Source: SIG440 sp045645805 (GTDB lineage: Bacteria > Bacillota > Clostridia > Monoglobales > Monoglobaceae). From it: a stretch of DNA of 49,001 nt. The translations under genes were made by a program, and so were the position numbers. The stretch covers positions 1 through 49,001 of the forward strand of contig JAZRJL010000076.1 in NCBI GenBank assembly GCA_045645805.1. The letters are read 5' to 3'. Each line of letters starts with the position of its first letter. Positions within the stretch are counted from its first letter, which is position 1. A model generated the notes under the pieces. That model did no database searches. It was not told the DNA's origin and saw only the letters and a program-made list of their open reading frames with translations. Positions 31,237 to 40,350 of the stretch are shown piece after piece.

Positions 31237-32142
31237 ATGCAAAAACCGGAACTTGAAATTAAACCCGTCACGCTTTTGGACAAACCCATTTTGGACAACT
31301 ACTTTTCACAATATGGCGGTTTTAATTCTGAATTTACCTTTACAAATATGTTTATGTGGCAAAAAAGCTACAATATCCGCTACGCCATAACAAACGATAT
31401 GCTGTGCATTTTTTCACAGCACGGAGACGGAGCTGAAACTGTCAATATCCCCATAGGCAACGGAGATATGAAGGCTGCCATCTCAACTCTTTTGAATTAT
31501 TTTAAGAATATGAATCAGCCGCCTCTGATACGACTTTATAAAGAAGAAGAAAAAGCCTTGCTTAACACTATCTTTCCAAGCACCTTTATTTTTACCGAGG
31601 ACAGAAACTCCTTTGACTATGTATATAATGTTCAGGATTTAATTGATTTACCCGGCAGCCGTTACCATGCAAAACGCAATCACATCAACCGTCTGCTTTC
31701 ACATCACAGTTTCGAATACAAGCGTATTGATGAAAACTTAAAGAAACCCTGCTTTGACTTGTTTGTAAACTGGTGCGAAAGCAAACGCGATACTGTACCC
31801 GGTATTGAAGAACAGTACGAGGCAGTAAAACGTCTTTTTGACAATATGGACGACCTTGGCATCACAGGGGGCTGTATCACAATTGATAAACAGGTGGTGG
31901 CATTTTCCTTTGGCGAAGTCCTTAATGCCGAAAATTCAATTGCAGTAATCCATCTCGAACACGCAGATACAAACATTCAAGGTAGCTTTCCCTTAATCAA
32001 CCAACAGTTTTTAGAAAACGAGTGGTCGTCCTTTGAGCTTGTCAACCGCGAAGAGGATATGGGTCTTGAAGGCTTACGTCGTGCAAAAAAATCCTATCAT
32101 CCATGTATGATGGTCAAGAAATATATTGCCTCTGTAATTTAA
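31237..32142 (+). CDS. DUF2156 (phosphatidylglycerol lysyltransferase C-domain-like) protein
   Basis: A 301-residue double-GNAT-fold protein. KPVTLLDKPILDNYFSQYGG at the start, FTFTNMFMWQKSYNIRY, GSRYHAKRNHINRLL and FSFGEVLNAENSIAVIHLEH, then FPLINQQFLENEW and VNREEDMGLEGLRRAKKSYH, are the stretches found in DUF2156 proteins, which resemble the catalytic domain of MprF and Fem transferases. It lacks MprF's membrane part, so lipid lysination is not implied. It may aminoacylate a small or wall-linked substrate. It starts 9 bases after the radical SAM gene. Confidence 0.8.
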   Translation: MQKPELEIKPVTLLDKPILDNYFSQYGGFNSEFTFTNMFMWQKSYNIRYAITNDMLCIFSQHGDGAETVNIPIGNGDMKAAISTLLNYFKNMNQPPLIRLYKEEEKALLNTIFPSTFIFTEDRNSFDYVYNVQDLIDLPGSRYHAKRNHINRLLSHHSFEYKRIDENLKKPCFDLFVNWCESKRDTVPGIEEQYEAVKRLFDNMDDLGITGGCITIDKQVVAFSFGEVLNAENSIAVIHLEHADTNIQGSFPLINQQFLENEWSSFELVNREEDMGLEGLRRAKKSYHPCMMVKKYIASVI

Positions 32143-32155
32143 AATCGGAATAAAA

Positions 32156-32305
32156 CAAAGCAGCTACGCCGCTCGCCGCAGTCGGCGGCCGAAGCAATTA
32201 CGCTTTGTTTGCCCATGTGCATTTCGCCAAAGGCGAAAATTTTGCACGGGCATCAAATTAATGTTTTTATATAACAGGAAATTACACAATTTTCTGTTAT
32301 ATAAA
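32156..32305 (+). repeat. Three-hairpin intergenic repeat, copy B
   Basis: Second copy of the 150-base element at 21421-21570. Pairing is kept through paired changes: hairpin 2 reads TTTCGCC-AAA-GGCGAAA here against TTTCGGC-AAA-GCCGAAA in copy A; hairpin 3 reads TATAACAGGAAATT with AATTTTCTGTTATA. It lies between the DUF2156 gene and bofA. No ORF. Confidence 0.85.
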
Positions 32306-32307
32306 AA

Positions 32308-32363
32308 CACACCCTTTAATATTATGTAGTATGGACAACTACTAAAAAGGGTGTGATTTTTTT
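32308..32363 (+). promoter_or_regulatory. Terminator-shaped hairpin burying the bofA ribosome binding site
   Basis: CACACCCTTT (32308-32317) pairs with AAAGGGTGTG (32346-32355), enclosing a second stem GTAGT/ACTAC, and is followed by seven T that end at the base before the bofA ATG. The 3' arm holds the only ribosome-binding-like sequence (AAGGGTG). It can act as terminator for the upstream operon and as translation block for bofA. Confidence 0.7.
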
Positions 32364-32630
32364 ATGATGTTCGACAGCAGCTCAATTTTTGCCTATGCAA
32401 TCGGACTTGTATTAATTTTTGTACTATGCCGTATTTTTATAAAGCCAATTAAATGGATGCTGCGTCTGCTTGTCAATGCCGCAATCGGCGGCTTGTTCCT
32501 TGCTGCAGTAAATTTTGCAGGCGGCTTTGCCGGAATCACCGTGGTAATAAGCCCTCTTTCTGCCCTTCTTGCAGGACTTTTAGGTGTACCTGGAGTTTTG
32601 CTTGTTATACTACTCCAATACCTCGCTTAA
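32364..32630 (+). CDS. bofA: BofA-family pro-sigma-K processing inhibitor
   Basis: An 88-residue membrane protein with hydrophobic helices at residues 8-26 (FAYAIGLVLIFVLCRIFI) and 30-55, and the BofA hallmark end ISPLSALLAGLLGVPGVLLV. In Bacillus, BofA holds the SpoIVFB protease inactive until forespore signalling; clostridial members of the family can have other roles, as many lack SpoIVFB. Its start codon directly follows a hairpin and T run. It is convergent with the UPF0182 gene, whose stop is 20 bases away. Confidence 0.85.
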   Translation: MMFDSSSIFAYAIGLVLIFVLCRIFIKPIKWMLRLLVNAAIGGLFLAAVNFAGGFAGITVVISPLSALLAGLLGVPGVLLVILLQYLA

Positions 32631-32649
32631 AGCGTCATAAACCCCAGAT

Positions 32650-35397
32650 TTATTCAGCAGAAATACTTTCCTTAAGTTGCTCTACCGAGCTTTCCAAGCT
32701 CTCCATCGCCTCACCAAAGGCACCCCAGTCACTTTCACCGGTAGCCTTTTTAACCTTTTCAAACTCCTCTACAACCCGTTGTGCAACCGAATTATAGCTC
32801 GGAAGTTCTTCCTCTGCATCGTTTTGCCCGTCATCAACACCGACAATGCTCTGGCTTTCAGGTGCTCTTTCACCAAACAAGGCATAAAGTGCCTTGTCCA
32901 GGGTTGCCTCCATAACAATCTTTTCGTCATAAGCAACCACAACCTGTTTAAGCTCAGGCAATGTGGTCTTGTTGCTTGAAGTAATATAAATCGGCTCAAC
33001 ATAAAGCACCGAATCTTCAATTGGCACAACAATCATATTACCGCGGATAACCTTTGAACCACCCTGGCTCCACAAGTTAAGCTCCTTTGAGATATTCATA
33101 TCCGCATTAATGCGGTTTTCAACCTGCATAGGTCCATAAATATTTATATCCTTGGGGAATTTGTATATCTGAAGCTTTCCATAATTTTCCCATTCATTCC
33201 GCACAGCAAGCCAAGCAACCATATTATCCTTATTTGCAAGAGTATAGGAAATGGTAAGCAAAAGTTCCTCCTCATCAGAGCCTTCAAGACGCATCATATT
33301 GTAATACGGTGCAATTTCATGCTCATCTGTTGTCGTTCCGTAACGTTCTTTCGCAATAACCCAGCTGTCATTTTTATTGTAAAATACAGTGGGATTTGAA
33401 ATGTGATATTTTCCATAAACCCGTGCCTGAATGTCAAATAAAAATTCAGGATACTTTATATGCTCCTTTATATCATCAGGAATATCCCCTTTTCCAAACA
33501 AATCAGGATAAATGCTTGCATAAGCCTTGGCAATAGGGTCATCTTTGTCCGCTATATAAAAGCTGACTTCACCGCTGTACGCATCAACAATTGCTTTGAC
33601 TGAGTTTCGTATATAGTTAAAATCCCCCGAGCTTTGCGAATATGGATAACGATTTGTTGCAGTATAAGCATCAACCACCCATTTAAGTCCGCCATTTTTA
33701 TCAATCACCATATATGGGTCATTGTCATAACTGAAAAACGGTGCAACCTTTTGAAGTCTTTTAACAATATTGCGATTTATCAGAATTCTGCTGTTGCTTG
33801 AAACCAAATCTGATACCAGCAATCTTACATCACCATACTTTGCGGCAAAAACTGCACGCATAAGCGGGGTTAACCTGACACCGCCGCTTCCGTCATAGGA
33901 AAATTCAATATCCTCCTGATTTTCAGAATAGTCAAGCTCCTTATACTTTTCATTTCCGACAACAACATAATCATCAGTAAGCTCACCGTAATAAATTCGG
34001 GGTTGCTTAATCTCATCTATTCCCTCCGCAGACTTAGGTGGTATATCCTTAATCAAAAACTCAGGCTGTCCCTGTCCTGTCACGCGATTGATTGCGTTCA
34101 TTGTTACACCAAAGCCGTGAGTGTAACGAAGAGTACGGTTTATATAGGTGTCAGCACTGTCGCTGAGATTTTCCTTGGTTATTTCACGGGGTGTTATTGC
34201 AACCGCGGTCTTTTTTCCGTTAATTTCATACGGAACAATATCCGTCTCATTAAATTTATAATAGTTTCGTATTCCTTGAATCTGGTTCAAAACTGTAAGA
34301 TTTGCAGACAAATCCAAAATCCTTATGTTATCTGTTATCTCGGTATGGTTCCTTAAATCCTCCACATCAAGATTGTCTTTAACATCGTACACAACCTCTG
34401 AAATTTGGTCAATGCCATATGCCGCCTGAGTATATTCAATATTATTTGAGATATTTTCGCTTTCTTTAATTACCTCATTGGGTGCAACAAGCACGTTCTG
34501 TACAACAAAAGCCACCACGGCCGTAACAAGAACAAATACAGGATATATCAAAGCTGTCTTTACTGCCGCCTTACCCTTTCCCTTTGCCGCAAAGAACAAA
34601 AACACCGCAGTAAGTATAATTATCAAAACAGGAACAATCCTGTAAAAACCAAGCCAGATTGTCCTTGCAGTAAAGCCGGCACCCTGAAGGTCACCAAAAC
34701 TTCCGTAAAGAATGCTTTCCGCCTTTAAGATGTATGTTATACAGTTTATTGCAAGAAGAACAACCACATTAACAATGTTATGTGCAGCAATCCTTTTAAA
34801 TTTAAAGAATTCCTTTGACGAATAACCGCCAAAGGCTGTACCCAAAAACCAATATGCAGCAAATACAAATGCTGTCACAAAAAGCCACAAGCCAAAACCT
34901 GCATCTGTTACAGCTTCAAGAAACGGTCTTTGAAAAACATAATAACCAATATCCTTGCCAAATATCGGGTCAACTTTGCCAAACTCCTGAGCGTTGCCAA
35001 ACATAAGTAGCTTTTCCCAAAGAGACGTGCTGACAATTCCACTTAATATAAACGCCGAGGCAATACTTAAAACTGCTGAAACCCAAAGCCTGTCAAAGAT
35101 AAATCTTTCAACATTCAAAACAGCAAGGTTTCGTCTTAAAAAAATTATACTGACAAAAACCGCCATAAAAAGCACAGCAAACACGCTTGCCTGAACAAGG
35201 CTTTTCATTATTAGATTTTTAATAAAAATTGAAGTAAAAGCTTCGCCAACTTCCTTTACTTCAATATATTCAAAATACAAGCCAAAACCTGCACCCGCTG
35301 CAAATAAAGCTATTATGCCTGCCAAAATCAATAAAAACTTTTTAGAAAGACCCTTTGAGGCATCGTTTTTATTTACAAATCCCTTTGCATCAATCAC
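32650..35397 (-). CDS. UPF0182 family large membrane protein
   Basis: A 915-residue protein. The GTG at 35397 is chosen because GAAGGAG lies 8 bases upstream. The first 310 residues have about seven hydrophobic helices (FLLILAGIIALFAAGAGFGL, ASVFAVLFMAVFVSIIFL, VSAVLSIASAFILSGIV, GLWLFVTAFVFAAYWFLG and others). The rest is a large, probably extracellular domain with NRTLRYTHGFGVTMNAINRV, PRIYYGELTDDYVVVG and ALKYGD-like repeats typical of COG1615, ending in an acidic tail. The family's biochemical role is unknown. It is 15 bases after ftsY, so it belongs to the smc-ftsY transcript. Confidence 0.9.
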   Translation of the reverse strand: MIDAKGFVNKNDASKGLSKKFLLILAGIIALFAAGAGFGLYFEYIEVKEVGEAFTSIFIKNLIMKSLVQASVFAVLFMAVFVSIIFLRRNLAVLNVERFIFDRLWVSAVLSIASAFILSGIVSTSLWEKLLMFGNAQEFGKVDPIFGKDIGYYVFQRPFLEAVTDAGFGLWLFVTAFVFAAYWFLGTAFGGYSSKEFFKFKRIAAHNIVNVVVLLAINCITYILKAESILYGSFGDLQGAGFTARTIWLGFYRIVPVLIIILTAVFLFFAAKGKGKAAVKTALIYPVFVLVTAVVAFVVQNVLVAPNEVIKESENISNNIEYTQAAYGIDQISEVVYDVKDNLDVEDLRNHTEITDNIRILDLSANLTVLNQIQGIRNYYKFNETDIVPYEINGKKTAVAITPREITKENLSDSADTYINRTLRYTHGFGVTMNAINRVTGQGQPEFLIKDIPPKSAEGIDEIKQPRIYYGELTDDYVVVGNEKYKELDYSENQEDIEFSYDGSGGVRLTPLMRAVFAAKYGDVRLLVSDLVSSNSRILINRNIVKRLQKVAPFFSYDNDPYMVIDKNGGLKWVVDAYTATNRYPYSQSSGDFNYIRNSVKAIVDAYSGEVSFYIADKDDPIAKAYASIYPDLFGKGDIPDDIKEHIKYPEFLFDIQARVYGKYHISNPTVFYNKNDSWVIAKERYGTTTDEHEIAPYYNMMRLEGSDEEELLLTISYTLANKDNMVAWLAVRNEWENYGKLQIYKFPKDINIYGPMQVENRINADMNISKELNLWSQGGSKVIRGNMIVVPIEDSVLYVEPIYITSSNKTTLPELKQVVVAYDEKIVMEATLDKALYALFGERAPESQSIVGVDDGQNDAEEELPSYNSVAQRVVEEFEKVKKATGESDWGAFGEAMESLESSVEQLKESISAE

Positions 35398-35412
35398 AGC
35401 AAACACTCCTTC

Positions 35413-36327
35413 CTATTCCTCGTCAAGGATTGCATCAACAAATTCTTTTGCACTAAATTCACCTATGTCTGAAACTCCCTCACCAAGGCCAATAAGCTTT
35501 ACAGGTATGTCATATTCATTCTTAATTGCAAATACAATACCGCCCTTTGCTGTTCCGTCAAGCTTTGTCAGCACAATACCCGTAATATCCGCAGCCTCTT
35601 TAAACTGCTTCGCCTGATACACCGCATTCTGACCGGTGGTTGCGTCAAGAACCAAAAGCACCTCTCTCGAAGACCCTGGAAGCTCTTTTTCTAAAATACG
35701 ATATATCTTTTTAAGCTCATCCATGAGATTTTTTTTGTTATGAAGACGACCGGCAGTATCACAAAGCAGAATGTCCGCTCCTCGTTTTTTGGCAGCACCA
35801 ATTGCATCATATATAACAGCTGCCGGATCCGAACCCTCCTGTTGCTTCACAATTTCCGCATCTGCACGGTCAGCCCATACCTCAAGCTGTTCAATTGCCG
35901 CCGCACGGAATGTATCTGCCGCCGCAATAACAACCTTCTTGCCCTGCTGACCAAAATTATATGCCATCTTTCCGATAGAGGTTGTTTTGCCTACACCGTT
36001 TACACCGATTACCATAATAACCGCAGGACTTCCTGAAACTTTAAGGTCATTATCCCCCTCTGACAATATATCCACAAGAATTTGCTTTAATTCATCTTTC
36101 AGCAAATTGCTGTCGGTAATTTTCTTGTCTTTTGCATTTTGCCTTAGCTTTTCAATTATCTCACATGAGGTATTTACCCCCAAATCCGCCATAATCAAAG
36201 CTTCCTCAAGTTCTTCAAGCAAATCCTCATCAACTGTCCTAAAGGCTTTTATTACATCTTCAATCTTTGAGCTTACCGATTCCTTTGTTTTTGCAAGGCT
36301 GTTTTTAAGCTTATCAAATAATCCCAT
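35413..36327 (-). CDS. ftsY: Signal recognition particle receptor FtsY
   Basis: A 304-residue SRP GTPase without the long acidic N-domain of enterobacteria. It starts MGLFDKLKNSLAKTKESVSS at the ATG at 36327 with AAAGGA upstream; the frame runs 43 codons further into repeat DNA, which is not coding. GTPase motifs: GVNGVGKTTSIGKMA, DTFRAAAIEQLEVWADR, LLCDTAGRLHNK and TKLDGTAKGGIVFAI. FtsY docks translating ribosomes to the Sec translocon. It follows smc as in many Firmicutes. Confidence 0.96.
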   Translation of the reverse strand: MGLFDKLKNSLAKTKESVSSKIEDVIKAFRTVDEDLLEELEEALIMADLGVNTSCEIIEKLRQNAKDKKITDSNLLKDELKQILVDILSEGDNDLKVSGSPAVIMVIGVNGVGKTTSIGKMAYNFGQQGKKVVIAAADTFRAAAIEQLEVWADRADAEIVKQQEGSDPAAVIYDAIGAAKKRGADILLCDTAGRLHNKKNLMDELKKIYRILEKELPGSSREVLLVLDATTGQNAVYQAKQFKEAADITGIVLTKLDGTAKGGIVFAIKNEYDIPVKLIGLGEGVSDIGEFSAKEFVDAILDEE

Positions 36328-36659
36328 TTCAGATTTTCCTTTCAAACTAATTACAGGAGCAGAAAAATGGATTGGAATGGACAAACGCCATCCCGAAGGC
36401 GTACTTCGTCGCAGTTTCTGTAGTTCTGTTCGCAGTCGAAAATTTCTACTGCTCACATACTTTCGAACTGCTCCTCTTCCCCAAAAAGGTACCCCTTTTG
36501 GGGGAGAAAGGAAAAACCGTCTGTCAAGTGCTGGTTTTCCTTTAAGGAAAACCGAATAAAAAGACGAGTTTTGACGCGGTCGAGCGGTGACGTTTGTTCA
36601 TAGCCAAAAGGTTTTTTTCAATCTTTTGGCGATCCAAACAATTTTTGCCCCTGTAAAAT
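36328..36659 (-). repeat. 332-base non-coding spacer rich in hairpins between smc and ftsY
   Basis: On the minus strand: a GGTTTTCCTT/AAGGAAAACC palindrome; a CCCCAAAAGG-type stem; GCAGTAGAAA with TTTCGACTGC; and ACGCC-TTCGGGAT-GGCGT. Another imperfect stem, GCCAAAAG/CTTTTGGC, sits near smc. The frame open here (upstream extension of ftsY) gives residues such as KLRRSTPSGWRLS, a type of spurious peptide I associate with intergenic repeats. No gene found. Confidence 0.65.
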
Positions 36660-39600
36660 TTATTTTTCTGTTACTTCGTCTATATTTAATGACAACAATT
36701 TTGAAACACCCTTTTCCTGCATGGTTACACCATAAAGGATATTTGCCGCCTCCATTGTGCCACGACGGTGTGTAACCACTATGAACTGGGTCTTGCCACA
36801 ATACTTTTTCAGATAATCAGCATATCTGTAAACATTTACATCGTCAAGCGCTGCCTCAATCTCGTCTAAGATACAAAACGGAGTGGGTCTGCCTTTAAGA
36901 ATGGCAAACAGCAACGCAATTGCTGTGAACGCCCTTTCTCCACCTGAAAGAAGAGTAAGACTCTGCAACTTTTTGCCGGGTGGCTGTGCCTCAATCTCAA
37001 CACCTGACTCTAAAACGTCATCAGGGTCAGCAAGGCTAAGTGTTGCCTGACCACCGCCAAACAATTCACGAAATACAGCATTAAAGTTTTTGCTTATCTG
37101 GGCAAACTGCTCAGCAAATTGCTGTTTCATTATACAAAGCATCTCATCAATTATGCTTTCAAGCTCACCCTTTGCCTTTTCAAGGTCCTGTGTCTGCTCG
37201 GTAAGGAAATCAAACCTCTCCTTAACATTTTTATATTCCTCAATGGCATCAATATTAATGTTGCCCAGACTCTTTATTTTTGATTTAAGCTCCGATATCC
37301 TGCGATTTGCCTCGGTAAGATTTATGTTCTCATCGGTCCGAACCTTCAACGCCTCTGTATAGGTAAGCTCATATTCTTCCCAAAGATGCGAGAAAATTCC
37401 GTCAAGGTCACCTTCAAGCTTTTGAAGCTTTGTCTCGGCCTTAACCTTTTGCTGTCCAAGCGAAAACAGCTTATCTCGGGTATCCTTTACACCCTCCTGA
37501 AGACTTCGGATTTTGCTGTCCGCTTCCTTTCTCAGCTGCAACAACTCTTCAATACGCTTATCCATATCAACAGATTCAGCACTTAACATATTAAGGCTCT
37601 TCTTAGTGTCCTCAATCTCGCTGTTTATCTCTGAGATTTTGGCACTGAAGCCGTCTACCTGTCTCCGCTTTTCGGCAATCTCATCAAGAATTTCATTCTT
37701 CTCAGCGGTTACATTTGAAATCCTTTCCTCCTGAATTTCAATATCCTTTTTCTGCGAAGTCTCCTTAATGGTGATTTCAAGTATATTTTCCTGAATAGAC
37801 TGAACCCTTGCAATAATCGACTCTGTTTCGCCCTCTTTACCTGATGCATCAGCACGAAGCATGTTTATTTCCTTTTCAAGCTCCTCAATACGGCTTTCAC
37901 AAAGGGCAATATCCTCGTTTATCTCTTTTGTTCTTGCCACAACCGTTGAAATATCCTGAAGAAGCATATTTCGTCTTTCCTCTGCCTCAAAGAGATACTT
38001 GTCACTATGCTCACATTCAGCCTTAAGTCTGATATATTCTTCATTCTTTTCAGAGAGCTGCTTCTTTGCAAGCTCGGCTTCCTCCAAAAGCTTGGCAAAG
38101 CTTTCAGAATTCTCAGCAATTTCTTTATCAGTTTCCTGAAGCTGTGCTTTAAGCGCCCCAATTTCTTCGGTAAGGGCATCAATTTCAGCCTTGCGGGACA
38201 AAAATCCCGAATTTTTACCCGTACTTCCGCCACTCATGGCACCGCCCGGCTGCATAACCTCACCCTCAAGGGTGACTATTCTGAACTTATGGTTGCATTT
38301 TGACGCCATTTTAATAGCATTGTCAATATTATCCACAACAACCGTTGCTCCAAGAGTGTTTCCGATAATCCCCTCATAAAGTCTGTCATATTCAACTATA
38401 TCCTTTGCAACAGCTATGTAACCTTGCATCTTTTCTGCCGCAGATGAATCAAATTCTCTGGACTTCACGGTAGAAACCGGCATAAATGTCGCCCTGCCCT
38501 GACGGCTTTCCTTAAGATATCTTATTGCCGCCTTTGCATCCTGCTCGTCACCGGTAACTATATTCTGACTTACGGTAAGCAGTGCAGTCTCAACAGCAGT
38601 AACATACTTTTTATCGGTGCTAACAAGCTTTGAAAGGGGACCATAAATCTTAAACCCTTTAAGACTTCCGCTTGTATGAGCCGTCATAACCGCCTTGACA
38701 CTGCGGCTGTAACCGTCAAAATCATTCTCCATATCTTCAAGAACACTTTTTTTCGATGTATCCCGGCTAAGCTGTGACAAAGCAGTATTCTTCTTTTCAT
38801 TAAGCCTTGCTGCCACCTCGGATGCCTCACGACACTTTTCGTCTGCAAATTCGGCTTTTTTACGAATTTCTTCTAGCTGAATTTCGGTTTCTGCAAGCTT
38901 TTCGTTAATACTATTGTTGTTCTCGGCAAGCCTTTCATAGTCGTCTTTTTGCTTTAAAAGCTCACTTTCAGCATTTATGCGTTCGTTATTAAAGCTTTCA
39001 ATAAGAATGTTGTAATTGACAATTTTGCCGTTTTGCGAACCTATCTCCGATGTTTTTTCTATAATTAAACTCTTAAGGTTTTCAACATTCTCATTTTCAG
39101 CCTCAAGTAACGAATTTTCCTTTTCAAGCTCCGCTTCCAATGCCGCCTTGCGGTCACCGATTTCCTTTGCGGCAGCTTTGTGGGTTTCAAGTACACCGTT
39201 ATATTCCTCAAGCAAATCGTCAAGCTGACTCATTCCACGCTGGCTCTTTTCAATTTCAGCCTCAATACGTCCAACATTTTCTTTAAAATGCTCTATATTT
39301 GCAAGAGACAAATTAATTTGATTTGTACCCTCTGACGCCCTTTCAGTTGCCTGCTTCTGGCTTTCACGAAGAGCCTCGGTTTCTTCATCATATGCCGAAA
39401 TATCCCCATAAAGGCCGTTTACTGCATTTTCGGTCTCCTCGGTGTCCTTTTGAAGAGTCAAAATGCTTTCCGAAACCGCATTATATTCCTCCTTTGCAGT
39501 TTCCAAATCCTTTTTATTTTTCTCAATTGATACAACCGCCGCATTAACCTCAATTTCTTTAAGTTCATCACGAAGGTTAAGATATTTCTTTGCCTTCTCG

Positions 39601-40226
39601 GACTGATTCTTTAGCGGCTCAATCTGCGACGAAAGCTCAATCATAATATCATTTACACGGGTCAAATTTTCATTGGTGCGTTCAAGCTTTTTCTCCGCTT
39701 CATTCTTGCGGTACTTGTACTTTGTAATTCCTGCCGCTTCTTCAAAAATACGACGTCTGTCCTCGGACTTGTTACTCAAAATCTCATCAATCTTGCCCTG
39801 GCCGACAATGGAGTATCCCTCTCTGCCAAGACCCGTATCCATAAACAACTCGTGAATATCCTTAAGTCTGCAAGCATTTCGGTTTATAAAATATTCACCC
39901 TCGCCGCTGCGATATACACGTCGTGTAACAGTAACCTCTTCATAATCAAGTGGAAAAAGCCGCGTTGAATTATCAAGCACAAGCGAAACCTCGGCAAAAC
40001 CCTGAGGTTTTCTGACCTCAGTACCCGAAAATATAACATCCTCCATACGGCTTCCGCGAAGTGATTTGACGCTCTGCTCGCCCATAACCCATCTGATGGC
40101 ATCAGAAATATTGCTCTTGCCCGAACCGTTTGGTCCAACAATAGCCGTAATACCCGGATTAAAATTCAGATATATCTTATCAGCAAAGGATTTAAAGCCC
40201 TGCATTTCAACGCTTTTAAGATACAA
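36660..40226 (-). CDS. smc: Chromosome segregation protein SMC
   Basis: A 1188-residue SMC. The start is a TTG at 40226 with AAAGGAGG 7 bases upstream, giving MYLKSVEMQGFKSFADKIYL; an upstream ATG frame is not used because it lies in the structured spacer. Walker A is GPNGSGKS (31-38). Two long coiled coils flank a hinge around GFKIYGPLSKLVSTDKKYVT to GGAMSGGSTGKNS. The C-terminal head has the signature LSGGERAFTAIALLFAI and Walker B FCILDEIEAALDD. With ScpA/ScpB (not here) it compacts and segregates the chromosome. Confidence 0.97.
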   Translation of the reverse strand: MYLKSVEMQGFKSFADKIYLNFNPGITAIVGPNGSGKSNISDAIRWVMGEQSVKSLRGSRMEDVIFSGTEVRKPQGFAEVSLVLDNSTRLFPLDYEEVTVTRRVYRSGEGEYFINRNACRLKDIHELFMDTGLGREGYSIVGQGKIDEILSNKSEDRRRIFEEAAGITKYKYRKNEAEKKLERTNENLTRVNDIMIELSSQIEPLKNQSEKAKKYLNLRDELKEIEVNAAVVSIEKNKKDLETAKEEYNAVSESILTLQKDTEETENAVNGLYGDISAYDEETEALRESQKQATERASEGTNQINLSLANIEHFKENVGRIEAEIEKSQRGMSQLDDLLEEYNGVLETHKAAAKEIGDRKAALEAELEKENSLLEAENENVENLKSLIIEKTSEIGSQNGKIVNYNILIESFNNERINAESELLKQKDDYERLAENNNSINEKLAETEIQLEEIRKKAEFADEKCREASEVAARLNEKKNTALSQLSRDTSKKSVLEDMENDFDGYSRSVKAVMTAHTSGSLKGFKIYGPLSKLVSTDKKYVTAVETALLTVSQNIVTGDEQDAKAAIRYLKESRQGRATFMPVSTVKSREFDSSAAEKMQGYIAVAKDIVEYDRLYEGIIGNTLGATVVVDNIDNAIKMASKCNHKFRIVTLEGEVMQPGGAMSGGSTGKNSGFLSRKAEIDALTEEIGALKAQLQETDKEIAENSESFAKLLEEAELAKKQLSEKNEEYIRLKAECEHSDKYLFEAEERRNMLLQDISTVVARTKEINEDIALCESRIEELEKEINMLRADASGKEGETESIIARVQSIQENILEITIKETSQKKDIEIQEERISNVTAEKNEILDEIAEKRRQVDGFSAKISEINSEIEDTKKSLNMLSAESVDMDKRIEELLQLRKEADSKIRSLQEGVKDTRDKLFSLGQQKVKAETKLQKLEGDLDGIFSHLWEEYELTYTEALKVRTDENINLTEANRRISELKSKIKSLGNINIDAIEEYKNVKERFDFLTEQTQDLEKAKGELESIIDEMLCIMKQQFAEQFAQISKNFNAVFRELFGGGQATLSLADPDDVLESGVEIEAQPPGKKLQSLTLLSGGERAFTAIALLFAILKGRPTPFCILDEIEAALDDVNVYRYADYLKKYCGKTQFIVVTHRRGTMEAANILYGVTMQEKGVSKLLSLNIDEVTEK

Positions 40227-40248
40227 ACCATTACCTCCTTTAAGCCGA

Positions 40249-40348
40249 GGGGAGTCGAACCCCATAAGCCTTAAACCAAAAGGGCGAAACCGTATGAAAC
40301 AATTCTGCCACTATGCAGCCCCGCATACGATTTCCCCATAAGGTTTAA
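40249..40348 (-). ncRNA. Structured RNA candidate with tRNA-like T-arm upstream of smc
   Basis: The 124-base ricT-smc spacer can fold on the minus strand as TTAAACC/GGTTTAA (40342-40348 with 40271-40277) around a longer stem, GAAA-CGTATG/CATACG-TTTC, capped by CTGC/GCAG, then a separate GGGG-TTCGACT-CCCC arm (40249-40263) identical in form to a tRNA T arm. The GGTTTAAGG strand could alternatively pair with CTTAAA next to the smc ribosome binding site. No acceptor stem or anticodon arm was found, so it is not a normal tRNA. Confidence 0.5.
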
Positions 40349-40350
40349 AT

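Noticed and set aside
36328..36456. A 43-residue N-terminal extension of FtsY
   Set aside because: It lies in hairpin-rich repeat sequence, and the ATG at 36327 has a proper ribosome binding site and matches the family start.
40249..40330. A tRNA gene (Leu- or Ser-like) upstream of smc
   Set aside because: The T arm is convincing, but no matching acceptor 5' strand or anticodon arm exists, and the T stem has a mismatch at its base.
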